In this document: positions 10,114 to 20,353 of the stretch, in pieces
Layout: each line of letters opens with the position of its first letter
How positions within the stretch are numbered: the first letter of the stretch is position 1
Assembly (NCBI RefSeq): GCF_022171985.1
Contig: NZ_JAJVHF010000003.1
Span: 310,001 to 374,000, forward strand
DNA from: Huaxiibacter chinensis
GTDB taxonomy: Bacteria; Pseudomonadota; Gammaproteobacteria; Enterobacterales; Enterobacteriaceae
Length of the DNA stretch: 64,000 nt
Direction: 5' to 3'
Notes under the pieces: model-generated
Databases searched by the model: none
Seen by the model: the letters and a program-made list of their open reading frames with translations, nothing else
Told to the model about the DNA's origin: nothing
Program-made: the position numbers and the translations under genes

Positions 10114-10145
10114 AAAAAAACCCGCTTCGAGAAGCGGGTTTTTTA
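10114..10145. terminator. Bidirectional terminator between tdk and adhE
   Basis: Eight-pair stem CCCGCTTC / GAAGCGGG (10121-10138) flanked by seven A residues on the left and seven T residues on the right, shared by the convergent genes. Confidence 0.9.
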
Positions 10146-10156
10146 TTCACTCACTA

Positions 10157-12832
10157 TTAAGCGTTTTTCTTCGCTTTTTTGTCAGCTTTGACAGGTAATT
10201 CAGCTTTCACCGCTACCGTGTCGTTTTCGGTAAATTCACGGCCGTAGTACGTATCCAGCAGAATCTGTTTCAGCTCGGAGATCAGTGGGTAACGTGGGTT
10301 AGCACCGGTACACTGGTCATCGAAGGCATCTTCAGACAGTTTGTCTACGTGCGCCAGGAAGTCAGCTTCCTGAACACCCGCTTCGCGGATGGATTTAGGA
10401 ATACCCAGCTCAGCTTTGATGCTGTCCAGCCATGCCAGCAGTTTCTCAATCTTCGCGGCAGTACGGTCACCCGGTGCGCTCAGACCCAGATGGTCGGCGA
10501 TTTCGGCATAACGACGGCGCGCCTGTGGACGGTCATACTGGCTGAATGCGGTCTGCTTGGTTGGGTTATCGTTCGCGTTGTAACGGATAACGTTTGAAAT
10601 CAGCAGGGCGTTCGCCAAACCGTGAGGAATGTGGAACTGTGAACCCAGTTTATGAGCCATTGAGTGGCAAACACCCAGGAAGGCGTTAGCAAACGCGATA
10701 CCGGCGATGGTTGCTGCACTGTGAACACGCTCACGGGCTACCGGGTTTTTAGACCCTTCGTTATAAGAGGCTGGCAGGTTTTCCTTCAGCAATTTCAGAG
10801 CCTGCAGCGCCTGACCATCGGAGAACTCGGATGCCAGTACGGAAACGTAAGCTTCCAGGGCGTGAGTCACCGCATCCAGACCACCGAATGCACAGAGTGA
10901 TTTCGGCATATCCATCACCAGGTTGGCATCAACAATCGCCATGTCTGGGGTCAGCGCATAGTCAGCCAGTGGGTATTTCTGGCCGGTAGCGTCATCAGTA
11001 ACAACCGCAAACGGGGTCACTTCAGAACCTGTACCGGAGGTAGTCGTCACCGCGATCATTTTCGCTTTTACGCCCATTTTCGGGAACTTGTAGATACGTT
11101 TACGGATATCCATAAAGCGCAGCGCCAGTTCTTCGAAGTGGGTTTCTGGGTGTTCGTACATCACCCACATGATTTTCGCGGCGTCCATTGGGGAACCACC
11201 GCCCAGTGCGATAATCACATCTGGTTTGAAGGAGTTTGCCAGCTCGGCACCTTTGCGTACCACGCTCAGGGTTGGATCCGCTTCAACTTCAAAGAAAACT
11301 TCGGTTTCAACACCTGACGCTTTCAGCACAGAGGTGATCTGGTCTGCGTAGCCGTTATTGAACAGGAAACGGTCAGTCACGATGAGCGCACGTTTGTGGC
11401 CATCAGTAATCACTTCATCCAGCGCAATTGGCAGGGAGCCACGGCGGAAGTAGATAGATTTCGGAAGTTTATGCCACAACATGTTTTCAGCTCGCTTAGC
11501 AACGGTTTTCTTGTTGATCAGGTGCTTAGGACCAACGTTCTCAGAGATGGAGTTACCACCCCATGAACCACAACCCAGAGTAAGGGAAGGCGCGAGTTTA
11601 AAGTTGTACAGGTCACCGATACCACCCTGAGAAGCAGGGGTGTTAATCAGGATACGTGCGGTTTTCATCATCTGACCGAAGTGCGCCACGCGCTCTGGCT
11701 GGTTGTCCTGGTCAGTGTACAGGCAAGAGGTGTGACCGATACCGCCCATGGCAACCAGTTTTTCTGCTTTAACCACTGCATCTTCAAAGTCTTTCGCACG
11801 GTACATGGCAAGGGTAGGGGACAGTTTTTCGTGAGCGAATGGCTCGCTTTCGTCCACTACGGTGACTTCACCGATCAGAATCTTGGTGGTTGCAGGCACC
11901 GTGAAGCCAGCAAGCTCAGCAATTTTGTAGGCTGGCTGACCTACGATTGCGGCGTTCAGTGCGCCATTTTTCAGGATGATGTCCTGAACAGCTTTCAACT
12001 CTTTGCCCTGCAGCATATAGCCGCCATGGCTTTCAAAACGCTGACGGACGGCATCATAAACGGAATCAACCACAACAACGGACTGTTCCGACGCACAGAT
12101 TACGCCGTTGTCGAAGGTTTTGGACATCAGTACGGAGGCCACAGCGCGTTTGATATCCGCCGTTTCGTCGATGACAACAGGGGTGTTACCTGCGCCAACG
12201 CCGATAGCAGGTTTACCTGAGCTGTATGCAGCTTTAACCATGCCAGGACCACCGGTCGCCAGGATAAGGTTAATGTCCGGGTGATGCATCAGCGCGTTAG
12301 ACAGTTCAACAGAGGGTTGATCAATCCAGCCGATCAAATCTTTAGGTGCGCCCGCAGCGATGGCAGCCTGCAGAACGATATCAGCAGCTTTGTTGGTTGC
12401 ATCTTTTGCACGTGGGTGCGGGGAGAAAATAATTGCGTTACGGGTCTTCAGGCTGATCAGTGATTTGAAGATAGCGGTAGAGGTTGGGTTAGTGGTTGGG
12501 ACGATACCACAGATAATACCGATAGGTTCAGCGATGGTGATGGTGCCGAAAGTGTGATCTTCTGACAGCACGCCACAGGTTTTCTCATCTTTATAGGCGT
12601 TGTAGATATACTCTGAAGCGAAGTGGTTTTTAATCACTTTATCTTCAATGATACCCATGCCGGATTCGGCAACGGCCATTTTAGCGAGAGGGATTCGAGC
12701 ATCTGCGGCAGCCAGAGCGGCAGCGCGGAAGATTTTATCAACCTGTTCTTGGGTGAAGTTGGCGTATTCACGCTGGGCTTTTTTAACGCGCTCGACGAGG
12801 GCGTTCAGTTCAGCGATATTAGTAACAGCCAT
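10157..12832 (-). CDS. adhE: Bifunctional acetaldehyde-CoA/alcohol dehydrogenase AdhE
   Basis: Central fermentation enzyme. It reduces acetyl-CoA to acetaldehyde and then to ethanol, using two NADH, and forms long spirosome filaments. It has 891 residues when started at MAVTN (12832), preceded by AGGAG; this is the E. coli length, and the 19-residue upstream extension is not used. The N-terminal aldehyde dehydrogenase domain has the catalytic Cys in VICASEQS. The C-terminal iron-dependent alcohol dehydrogenase (from about 450) has the NAD motif GGGSPMD and metal-binding histidines in CHSMAHKLG and FHIPHGLAN. Lys-rich tail. Confidence 0.97.
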   Translation of the reverse strand: MAVTNIAELNALVERVKKAQREYANFTQEQVDKIFRAAALAAADARIPLAKMAVAESGMGIIEDKVIKNHFASEYIYNAYKDEKTCGVLSEDHTFGTITIAEPIGIICGIVPTTNPTSTAIFKSLISLKTRNAIIFSPHPRAKDATNKAADIVLQAAIAAGAPKDLIGWIDQPSVELSNALMHHPDINLILATGGPGMVKAAYSSGKPAIGVGAGNTPVVIDETADIKRAVASVLMSKTFDNGVICASEQSVVVVDSVYDAVRQRFESHGGYMLQGKELKAVQDIILKNGALNAAIVGQPAYKIAELAGFTVPATTKILIGEVTVVDESEPFAHEKLSPTLAMYRAKDFEDAVVKAEKLVAMGGIGHTSCLYTDQDNQPERVAHFGQMMKTARILINTPASQGGIGDLYNFKLAPSLTLGCGSWGGNSISENVGPKHLINKKTVAKRAENMLWHKLPKSIYFRRGSLPIALDEVITDGHKRALIVTDRFLFNNGYADQITSVLKASGVETEVFFEVEADPTLSVVRKGAELANSFKPDVIIALGGGSPMDAAKIMWVMYEHPETHFEELALRFMDIRKRIYKFPKMGVKAKMIAVTTTSGTGSEVTPFAVVTDDATGQKYPLADYALTPDMAIVDANLVMDMPKSLCAFGGLDAVTHALEAYVSVLASEFSDGQALQALKLLKENLPASYNEGSKNPVARERVHSAATIAGIAFANAFLGVCHSMAHKLGSQFHIPHGLANALLISNVIRYNANDNPTKQTAFSQYDRPQARRRYAEIADHLGLSAPGDRTAAKIEKLLAWLDSIKAELGIPKSIREAGVQEADFLAHVDKLSEDAFDDQCTGANPRYPLISELKQILLDTYYGREFTENDTVAVKAELPVKADKKAKKNA

Positions 12833-13307
12833 AATGCTCTCCTGATAATGTTTAAACTCTTTTAGTAAACCAGCGTTCAATACGACCACAGTATAGTCAA
12901 GCAGGCTGCCCTTGCGTAAGACCTACTAAAACAAAGGGTTACTGTATGTTGCTGTACACTCATTTACTAAAAGAGCCTTACCTTAGCATCATCCCTTTTA
13001 GACTCCTGAACTCCCTTCCGGTGTCATCAAGATTACTCACTTCTGAGTACGGAAAACATGATCTGTGTCAATTTTCCCCTAAGCTGATACCTTTCAGCAG
13101 GGTTATTTTCACCGTTAAACGCAAGTGTAAATTAATTACCCAAGTTAAGGTGATTTAGCATGCAATCATTCTACAAATGATTAACACATTAAGTTCGTCG
13201 CGATGAGCCACAGATTTCTGGTGAAGTATGCTGATAAAAAGCGTATCTTCAGCGCGAATTTACCCCTTTTTATGCTGAACGGGCCTTGTTAATTTTCGGA
13301 GCTAACT
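12833..13307. other. Intergenic region adhE-ychE
   Basis: 475 bases between divergent genes, expected to hold the adhE promoters and long leader that in E. coli is processed by RNase III and regulated by Cra, Fis and NarL. I could not place individual sites with confidence. An in-frame 70-codon frame at 12946-13158 shows no family features. Confidence 0.5.
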
Positions 13308-13955
13308 GTGACCCCATTGCTCTTTGATTTTTCTACTTATTTCAAATTCTTTATCGGTTTGTTCGCGCTGGTTAACCCGGTCGGGATTATCCCCGTTTTC
13401 ATTAGTATGACCAGTTACCAGACGGCAGTGGCCCGAAATAAAACGAACCTGACCGCTAACCTTTCAATGGCAATTATTCTGCTGACTTCGCTCTATCTGG
13501 GTGATTCGATTCTGCAAATCTTTGGCATCTCCATCGATTCGTTCCGCATCGCGGGCGGGATTCTGGTGGTGACCATTGCTATGTCGATGATCAGCGGCAA
13601 GCTCGGGGAAGACAAACAGAACAAGCAGGAAAAGTCAGAAACCGCAGTGCGCGAAAGCATTGGTGTTGTACCGCTGGCCTTACCCCTTATGGCGGGACCC
13701 GGCGCAATCAGTTCTACTATTGTCTGGGGAACGCGTTATCACAGTCTGATGCATCTGCTCGGCTTTTCCGTCGCTATCGTGCTGTTTGCGTTGTGCTGTT
13801 GGGGACTATTCCGCATCGCGCCATGGCTTGTACGTCTGTTAGGCCAGACAGGCATTAACGTTATAACCCGTATTATGGGGCTGTTGCTGATGGCCCTGGG
13901 TATCGAATTTATTGTCACCGGGCTGAAAAGCATTTTTCCTGGCTTGCTGAGTTAA
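13308..13955 (+). CDS. ychE: MarC/UPF0056 family inner-membrane protein YchE
   Basis: A 215-residue inner-membrane protein with six hydrophobic segments, in the MarC (UPF0056) family, transport function unknown. Family features include GLFALVNPVGIIPVFIS at 14-30, PLALPLMAGPGAIS near the middle and TRIMGLLLMALGIEF near the end. The start is GTG with CGGAG about seven bases upstream. It lies immediately upstream of the opp operon in the same direction but 767 bases away. Confidence 0.92.
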   Translation: MTPLLFDFSTYFKFFIGLFALVNPVGIIPVFISMTSYQTAVARNKTNLTANLSMAIILLTSLYLGDSILQIFGISIDSFRIAGGILVVTIAMSMISGKLGEDKQNKQEKSETAVRESIGVVPLALPLMAGPGAISSTIVWGTRYHSLMHLLGFSVAIVLFALCCWGLFRIAPWLVRLLGQTGINVITRIMGLLLMALGIEFIVTGLKSIFPGLLS

Positions 13956-14722
13956 GCCTTCATCTGAAAGCGCGGAGCGCAATGCTCCGCCTGAAGACGT
14001 TATTATTAGCAAATCATATAAATAAAGTTGAAAACATCACAAGACATAATAAAATCTGCTGAATTCATTATTTGAATGAATATCAATCGTTTAAAGAGAG
14101 CGCTAATTCCCGCCTGAACACATTTCGTGCAATCGCACTGTTATTTTACTCACACGATACTCTGGGGCTTGCCGTCAGATAACCGAAATGTTATTAGTAA
14201 TTTCAACATTCCCCCAGATGAATGTGCTAAATAATAATCGAATGTTAATTTTTTGTACAAAAACCAACCGATGATAGCGCAGTGACGCGCTGACATAGAT
14301 GTTTCTCTCTATCACATTGAATAACTGAGCGTTTGCCAGATGTTCAATGGCTGGCAGGGCTGCCCTCACCGAAACGGTGTTCACCGTAAAAGAGAATTGC
14401 TTAACAAATTTGCAAAATGTATTGGCGCGAAATTAAGCCATTTGGTACTTTCCGGCCTTATATTTTCAGGATTAACCATTTAGATGAGAATCCTTTTCAT
14501 TTGGGATTTTCATTCATACAGGACAGGACGCACCTCTGACAGGGGGAGGCGTAAAGAATCGACGCAAGGTGACCGAACGAGTCGCCGGTAATATAAAGTC
14601 GGTGATAGCAAGCAGTAAAAGAGCCTGACAGCAGCATAAACTCCTACGTTGTCAGGAACCCCAAAGGGGAATTAAACAGGCTGGTAAAAACCAGTAATTA
14701 TAATGAGTGGAGTACCAACACA
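13956..14722 (+). promoter_or_regulatory. Long upstream and leader region of oppA
   Basis: 767 bases with no gene seen. Hairpin GCGGAGC / GCTCCGC at 13972-13990 lies just after ychE but has no T-run. Close to oppA the leader can fold three hairpins: CCTGACA (14624) with TGTCAGG (14650), CCCC/GGGG (14659-14669), and CTGGT/ACCAG (14681-14694). The CA-rich segment ACCAACACAATG over the oppA start (14714-14725) fits the kind of site bound by the small RNA GcvB, a known repressor of oppA. That last point is inference. Confidence 0.5.
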
Positions 14723-16354
14723 ATGTCCATCATCACAAAAAAAAATCTGATAGCGGCGGGAATTTTCACTGCGCTAATCGCGGGTAACGTCGCAATGGCT
14801 GCTGACGTTCCTGCGGGTGTTCAGCTGGCGGAGAAGCAAACGCTGGTACGTAATAACGGTGCAGAGGTTCAGTCTCTGGATCCGCACAAAATTGAAGGTG
14901 TTCCTGAATCAAACGTTAACCGCGATCTGTTCGAAGGTCTGCTGGTTACTGATGTCGACGGACATCCAGCGCCTGGTGTCGCTGAGAAGTGGGAAAATAA
15001 AGATTTTAAAGTCTGGACTTTCCATTTACGTAAAGACGCGAAATGGTCCGATGGTTCTCCGGTCACCGCGCAAGATTTCGTTTATAGCTGGCAGCGTCTG
15101 GCGAACCCTAATACCGCTTCGCCGTATGCAAGCTATCTGCAATATGGTCACATTGCCAATATCGATGACATCATCACTGGCAAAAAACCCGTTACCGATC
15201 TGGGCGTAAAAGCGATCGACGATAATACATTCGAAGTGACGCTGAGCGAGCCAGTACCGTATTTCTATAAACTGCTGGTCCACCCATCCGTTTCTCCGGT
15301 ACCTAAAGCGGCCGTTGAGAAATTTGGCGATAAATGGACCCAGCCGGCCAATATCGTGACCAACGGTGCTTATAAACTGAAAGCCTGGGTGGTAAACGAA
15401 CGTATGGATCTGGAGCGTAATACCCAGTATTGGGACAACGCGAAGACCGTAATTAACCAGGTCACCTATCTGCCAATCTCCTCAGAAGTGACGGACGTAA
15501 ACCGCTACCGCAGCGGTGAAATCGACATGACCTATAACAACATGCCGATTGAATTGTTCCAGAAACTGAAAAAAGAGATCCCGGCTGAAGTTCACGTCGA
15601 TCCGTATCTCTGTACTTACTATTACGAAATCAACAACCAGAAAGCGCCGTTTACCGATGTCCGCGTACGTACCGCGCTTAAACTGGCTCTGGATCGCGAT
15701 ATCATCGTGAACAAGGTCAAGAATCAGGGTGACCTGCCAGCATACAGCTACACGCCTCCCTATACTGATGGTGCAAAACTGACCGAACCAGAGTGGTTCA
15801 AATGGTCACAGGAAAAACGTAACGAAGAAGCGAAGAAACTGCTGGCAGAAGCGGGCTATACCGCCGACAAGCCGCTGACCTTCAGCCTGCTGTACAACAC
15901 GTCCGATTTGCATAAAAAACTGGCTATCGCCGTCTCGTCCATCTGGAAAAAGAACCTGGGCGTGAACGTTAAGCTGGAAAACCAGGAGTGGAAAACCTTC
16001 CTGGACAGCCGTCATCAGGGCACCTTTGACGTTGCGCGTGCGGGCTGGTGTGCGGACTATAACGAACCGACCTCCTTCCTGAACACCATGCTGAGCGACA
16101 GTTCCAACAACACCGCGCACTATAAGAGCGCTGCGTTTGACAAACTGATCGGCGATACCCTGCAAGCGTCAGACGATGCACAGCGTTCTGAGCTGTATGC
16201 AAAAGCTGAGCAACAGCTGGATAAAGATTCCGCGATCGTTCCTGTCTATTACTACGTTAACGCCCGTCTGGTTAAGCCGTGGGTGGGTGGTTATACCGGG
16301 AAAGACCCGTTGGATAATATCTACGTTAAAAACTTGTATATTATCAAGCATTAA
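14723..16354 (+). CDS. oppA: Periplasmic oligopeptide-binding protein OppA
   Basis: Binds peptides of about 2-5 residues with little side-chain preference and delivers them to OppBCDF; it also serves murein tripeptide recycling through MppA-type partners. It has 543 residues. A Sec signal peptide (Lys-rich start, hydrophobic core, cleavage after NVAMA near residue 26) precedes the mature start ADVPAGVQ. SBP family 5 features include DLFEGLLV and the WTFHLRKDAKWSDG segment at about 93-107. First gene of the opp operon. Confidence 0.97.
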   Translation: MSIITKKNLIAAGIFTALIAGNVAMAADVPAGVQLAEKQTLVRNNGAEVQSLDPHKIEGVPESNVNRDLFEGLLVTDVDGHPAPGVAEKWENKDFKVWTFHLRKDAKWSDGSPVTAQDFVYSWQRLANPNTASPYASYLQYGHIANIDDIITGKKPVTDLGVKAIDDNTFEVTLSEPVPYFYKLLVHPSVSPVPKAAVEKFGDKWTQPANIVTNGAYKLKAWVVNERMDLERNTQYWDNAKTVINQVTYLPISSEVTDVNRYRSGEIDMTYNNMPIELFQKLKKEIPAEVHVDPYLCTYYYEINNQKAPFTDVRVRTALKLALDRDIIVNKVKNQGDLPAYSYTPPYTDGAKLTEPEWFKWSQEKRNEEAKKLLAEAGYTADKPLTFSLLYNTSDLHKKLAIAVSSIWKKNLGVNVKLENQEWKTFLDSRHQGTFDVARAGWCADYNEPTSFLNTMLSDSSNNTAHYKSAAFDKLIGDTLQASDDAQRSELYAKAEQQLDKDSAIVPVYYYVNARLVKPWVGGYTGKDPLDNIYVKNLYIIKH

Positions 16355-16363
16355 TGGCAATGA

Positions 16364-16387
16364 GTGGGGCGAGCTGATTCGCCCCAC
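16364..16387 (+). promoter_or_regulatory. Intra-operon hairpin between oppA and oppB
   Basis: Perfect nine-pair stem GTGGGGCGA / TCGCCCCAC with six-base loop, 9 bases after oppA, without a T-run. Such hairpins protect upstream mRNA from 3' exonucleases, which would explain more OppA than OppBCDF; this role is inferred. Confidence 0.6.
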
Positions 16388-16438
16388 GGTGTCTAACCAA
16401 CGTCATATTATATAGGCACACGCCAGAAGGTACGGGCA

Positions 16439-17359
16439 ATGTTGAAATTTATCCTACGTCGCTGTCTTGAAGCGATTCCAACGCTATTTATTCTAATTAC
16501 GATCTCCTTCTTCATGATGCGTCTGGCACCGGGAAGTCCTTTCACCGGTGAACGCACCTTGCCGCCAGAAGTCATGGCGAACATTGAGGCGAAGTATCAT
16601 TTAAACGATCCAATCTCCACCCAGTATTTCAACTATCTGAAACAGCTGGCGCATGGCGATTTTGGACCGTCATTCAAATATAAAGACTATTCCGTCAATG
16701 ACCTGGTGACATCAAGCTTCCCGGTTTCGGCTAAATTGGGTGCAGCGGCCTTTATTCTGGCGGTTGTACTGGGCGTCACCGCTGGTGTGATCGCCGCGCT
16801 TAAGCAAAATACCCGATGGGACTATTCCGTCATGGGGATAGCCATGACGGGGGTCGTCATACCCAGTTTCGTGGTCGCACCGCTTCTGGTGATGATATTT
16901 GCGATAACCCTGAAATGGCTGCCGGGAGGCGGCTGGAACGGCGGGGCGCTGAAGTTCATGATTTTGCCGATGGTGGCGCTCTCTCTGGCCTATATCGCCA
17001 GCATTGCGCGTATCACCCGTGGCTCCATGATTGAAGTGCTGCATTCCAACTTCATCCGTACGGCCCGCGCAAAAGGGCTGCCGATGCGCCGGATCATCTT
17101 CCGCCACGCGTTAAAGCCTGCACTGTTACCGGTTCTCTCCTATATGGGACCTGCTTTCGTGGGGATTATCACCGGTTCAATGGTTATTGAAACCATTTAC
17201 GGTCTGCCGGGTATTGGCCAGCTGTTCGTTAATGGCGCGTTAAACCGTGACTATTCGCTGGTGCTGAGCCTGACAATCCTGGTGGGTGCGCTGACCATCC
17301 TCTTCAACGCCGTTGTTGATGTGCTGTATGCCGTCATCGACCCAAAAATTCGTTACTAA
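16439..17359 (+). CDS. oppB: Oligopeptide ABC transporter permease OppB
   Basis: One of two inner-membrane permeases of the oligopeptide importer. It has 306 residues: N-terminal helix MLKFILRRCLEAIPTLFILI, a long periplasmic stretch with RLAPGSPF, then five more hydrophobic segments. The cytoplasmic coupling helix (EAA loop) lies in RTARAKGLPMRRIIFRHALK near residue 205. It is followed 13 bases later by oppC. Confidence 0.96.
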   Translation: MLKFILRRCLEAIPTLFILITISFFMMRLAPGSPFTGERTLPPEVMANIEAKYHLNDPISTQYFNYLKQLAHGDFGPSFKYKDYSVNDLVTSSFPVSAKLGAAAFILAVVLGVTAGVIAALKQNTRWDYSVMGIAMTGVVIPSFVVAPLLVMIFAITLKWLPGGGWNGGALKFMILPMVALSLAYIASIARITRGSMIEVLHSNFIRTARAKGLPMRRIIFRHALKPALLPVLSYMGPAFVGIITGSMVIETIYGLPGIGQLFVNGALNRDYSLVLSLTILVGALTILFNAVVDVLYAVIDPKIRY

Positions 17360-17372
17360 ACTGGAGCACGCC

Positions 17373-18281
17373 ATGATGTTGAGTAAGAAAAACAGCGAGG
17401 CGCTGGAAAACTTCAGTGAAAAGCTCGAAGTCGAAGGCCGCAGCCTTTGGCAGGACGCCCGGCGTCGCTTTATGCATAACCGTGCGGCGGTTGCCAGCCT
17501 GGTGGTGTTAGTGGTGATAGCGTTGTTTGTGACGCTCGCCCCCATGCTATCGCAATTCAGTTATTACGATACCGACTGGGGCATGATGTCCAGCGCGCCT
17601 GACATGGAGTCGAGCCACTACTTTGGCACAGACTCCTCGGGACGTGACCTGCTGGTGCGCGTGGCCATTGGTGGCCGTATCTCTTTGATGGTCGGGATTG
17701 CAGCGGCTTTAGTCGCGGTTATTCTTGGCACGCTGTATGGCTCTCTTTCGGGGTATCTTGGCGGCAAAGTCGACTCGGTCATGATGCGTCTGCTTGAGAT
17801 CCTGAACTCCTTCCCGTTCATGTTCTTTGTCATTCTGCTGGTGACCTTCTTTGGCCAGAACATCCTGTTGATCTTCGTGGCAATCGGGATGGTCTCGTGG
17901 CTGGACATGGCGCGTATTGTGCGTGGGCAGACGCTCAGCCTGAAGCGTAAAGAATTTATTGAAGCCGCGCAGGTAGGGGGTGTGTCTACGGGGGGCATCG
18001 TCATCCGTCATATTGTGCCAAACGTACTGGGCGTGGTGGTGGTCTATGCTTCGCTGCTGGTGCCAAGCATGATCCTCTTTGAATCCTTCTTAAGCTTCCT
18101 GGGTCTTGGTACACAAGAGCCTCTGAGCAGCTGGGGAGCCTTACTGAGTGATGGCGCGAACTCAATGGAAGTTTCTCCGTGGCTGCTTCTGTTCCCGGCA
18201 GGCTTCCTGGTGGTCACCCTGTTTTGTTTCAACTTTATCGGCGATGGCCTGCGTGATGCCCTCGACCCGAAAGACCGTTAA
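17373..18281 (+). CDS. oppC: Oligopeptide ABC transporter permease OppC
   Basis: Second inner-membrane permease of the Opp importer, pairing with OppB. It has 302 residues when started at the ATG at 17373 (MMLSKKNSE), preceded by CTGGAGC and matching the E. coli length; an in-frame start inside oppB is rejected. A soluble N-terminal 35 residues precedes six membrane segments. FGTDSSGRDLLVR near residue 85 is typical of DppC/OppC proteins, and the EAA loop EFIEAAQVGGVS is near 200. Confidence 0.96.
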   Translation: MMLSKKNSEALENFSEKLEVEGRSLWQDARRRFMHNRAAVASLVVLVVIALFVTLAPMLSQFSYYDTDWGMMSSAPDMESSHYFGTDSSGRDLLVRVAIGGRISLMVGIAAALVAVILGTLYGSLSGYLGGKVDSVMMRLLEILNSFPFMFFVILLVTFFGQNILLIFVAIGMVSWLDMARIVRGQTLSLKRKEFIEAAQVGGVSTGGIVIRHIVPNVLGVVVVYASLLVPSMILFESFLSFLGLGTQEPLSSWGALLSDGANSMEVSPWLLLFPAGFLVVTLFCFNFIGDGLRDALDPKDR

Positions 18282-18292
18282 GGAGTGCCGTC

Positions 18293-19306
18293 ATGACGAT
18301 TATTGAAACGGCAACTGCGCCGCAGACGCTACAGCACGATAAAATCCTGCTGGACGTAAAAGACCTCCGTGTTACGTTTAAAACACCTGATGGTGATGTC
18401 ACCGCAGTCAACGATTTGAACTTTAACCTCCGTGCCGGTGAAACGCTCGGCATTGTAGGGGAGTCTGGGTCCGGTAAATCACAGACTGCATTTGCCCTGA
18501 TGGGGTTGCTGGCGCAAAACGGCCGCATTGGCGGCTCGGCGAAATTCAACGGAAGAGAAATTCTGAATCTGCCTGAGCACGAGCTGAACAAGCTCCGCGC
18601 CGAGCAGATTTCGATGATTTTCCAGGACCCCATGACCTCTCTGAACCCGTATATGCGGGCAGGTGAGCAGTTGATGGAAGTGCTGATGCTGCATAAAGGC
18701 ATGGGCAAGGCGGAAGCCTTCGAAGAGTCGGTCAAAATGCTCGACGCGGTCAAAATGCCTGAAGCACGTAAGCGTATGCGGATGTTCCCGCATGAATTCT
18801 CCGGCGGCATGCGTCAACGCGTGATGATCGCCATGGCTTTGCTGTGCAGACCGAAGTTGCTGATTGCCGATGAGCCCACGACGGCGCTGGATGTGACCGT
18901 TCAGGCGCAGATCATGACCCTGTTGAATGAACTGAAGCGTGAGTTCAACACGGCCATTATTATGATTACCCATGACCTTGGCGTCGTGGCCGGGATCTGC
19001 GATAAAGTGCTTGTGATGTATGCAGGTCGTACCATGGAATACGGCCAGGCCCGCGAGGTGTTCTATCATCCGGCGCATCCGTACTCAATTGGCCTGCTGA
19101 ATGCGGTACCGCGACTGGATGCAGAAGGCGAATCGCTGCTTACTATTCCAGGCAACCCGCCAAACCTGCTGCGTTTACCAAAAGGGTGTCCTTTCCAGCC
19201 GCGTTGCCAGCATGCAATGCCCATCTGCAATACGGCTCCCCCGTTAGAAGAGTTTGCCCCAGGCCGTCTGCGCGCCTGCTTTAAGCCGCTGGAGGAGCTG
19301 GTATGA
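18293..19306 (+). CDS. oppD: Oligopeptide ABC transporter ATPase OppD
   Basis: Cytoplasmic ATPase that, with OppF, powers peptide import. It has 337 residues. Walker A GESGSGKS, ABC signature SGGMRQR, Walker B LLIADEP, D-loop Asp in TALDV and switch His in ITHDLGV are all present. The C-terminal oligopeptide-transporter domain has the Cys-rich CPFQPRCQHAMPIC segment that binds an iron-sulfur cluster in related proteins. Its stop overlaps the oppF start (ATGA). Confidence 0.96.
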   Translation: MTIIETATAPQTLQHDKILLDVKDLRVTFKTPDGDVTAVNDLNFNLRAGETLGIVGESGSGKSQTAFALMGLLAQNGRIGGSAKFNGREILNLPEHELNKLRAEQISMIFQDPMTSLNPYMRAGEQLMEVLMLHKGMGKAEAFEESVKMLDAVKMPEARKRMRMFPHEFSGGMRQRVMIAMALLCRPKLLIADEPTTALDVTVQAQIMTLLNELKREFNTAIIMITHDLGVVAGICDKVLVMYAGRTMEYGQAREVFYHPAHPYSIGLLNAVPRLDAEGESLLTIPGNPPNLLRLPKGCPFQPRCQHAMPICNTAPPLEEFAPGRLRACFKPLEELV

Positions 19307-20307
19307 ACGCCACTGACGAAAAACGAAATGTCCTGCTCGAAATCGCCGATCTGAAGGTCCATTTTGATATCAAAGACGGCAAGCAATGGTTCTGGCAGCC
19401 GCCTAAAACGCTGAAGGCCGTGGATGGCGTTACGCTGCGTCTCTACGAAGGCGAAACCCTGGGCGTGGTGGGCGAGTCCGGATGTGGCAAATCAACGTTT
19501 GCCCGCGCCATCATTGGGCTGGTCAAGGCCACCGACGGTAAAGTCGCCTGGCTGGGTAAAGACCTGCTGGGGATGAAGCCGGAGGAGTGGCGCGAAGTAC
19601 GCAGCGATATCCAGATGATTTTCCAGGACCCACTGGCTTCGCTGAACCCGCGTATGACCATCGGTGAAATTATCGCTGAACCGCTTCGCACCTATCATCC
19701 AAAAATGCCGCGTCAGGAGATTCGTGACCGCGTAAAAGCGATGATGATGAAAGTGGGGCTCTTACCTAACCTGGTTAACCGCTACCCTCATGAATTCTCG
19801 GGTGGTCAGTGCCAGCGTATCGGCATCGCCCGCGCACTGATCCTGGAGCCGAAACTCATTATCTGTGATGAACCTGTTTCGGCACTGGACGTGTCTATTC
19901 AGGCGCAGGTGGTCAACCTGTTGCAGAAACTGCAACGGGAAATGGGCTTGTCACTGATCTTCATCGCGCACGATCTGGCGGTTGTTAAGCATATCTCTGA
20001 TCGCGTACTGGTGATGTATCTCGGTCATGCCGTTGAGCTGGGTACCTATGATGAGGTGTATCACAATCCGCTTCATCCTTATACCAAAGCGTTGATGTCG
20101 GCAGTACCGGTACCCGATCCGGATCTGGAAAAAAACAAACAGATACAGTTGCTCGAAGGTGAACTGCCGTCACCGATTAACCCGCCATCGGGCTGCGTAT
20201 TCAGGACGCGCTGCCCCATTGCAGGCCCGGAATGCGCGCAAACCCGGCCACTGCTGGAAGGCAGTTTCAAACATGCCGTTTCCTGCCTGAAAGTAGACCC
20301 GCTATAA
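19303..20307 (+). CDS. oppF: Oligopeptide ABC transporter ATPase OppF
   Basis: Second ATPase of the Opp importer. It has 334 residues, with Walker A GESGCGKS, signature SGGQCQR, Walker B IICDEP and switch His in IAHDLAV. A C-terminal Cys-rich segment (GCVFRTRCPIAGPEC) matches the OppD layout. Last gene of the operon; a strong terminator follows at once. Confidence 0.96.
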   Translation: MNATDEKRNVLLEIADLKVHFDIKDGKQWFWQPPKTLKAVDGVTLRLYEGETLGVVGESGCGKSTFARAIIGLVKATDGKVAWLGKDLLGMKPEEWREVRSDIQMIFQDPLASLNPRMTIGEIIAEPLRTYHPKMPRQEIRDRVKAMMMKVGLLPNLVNRYPHEFSGGQCQRIGIARALILEPKLIICDEPVSALDVSIQAQVVNLLQKLQREMGLSLIFIAHDLAVVKHISDRVLVMYLGHAVELGTYDEVYHNPLHPYTKALMSAVPVPDPDLEKNKQIQLLEGELPSPINPPSGCVFRTRCPIAGPECAQTRPLLEGSFKHAVSCLKVDPL

Positions 20308-20312
20308 TCGCC

Positions 20313-20341
20313 AGGGCTGACATGATGTCAGCCCTTTTTTT
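20313..20341 (+). terminator. Rho-independent terminator of oppABCDF
   Basis: Ten-pair stem AGGGCTGACA / TGTCAGCCCT, loop TGA, then seven T residues, six bases after the oppF stop. Confidence 0.92.
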
Positions 20342-20353
20342 TGCGAGGTTACT

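Noticed and set aside
12946..13158. 70-codon frame in the adhE-ychE gap
   Set aside because: No good ribosome-binding site or family resemblance; it lies in the expected regulatory region of adhE.
14175..14384. 69-codon minus-strand frame upstream of oppA
   Set aside because: No start signal and no recognisable features; the region is more likely non-coding control DNA.
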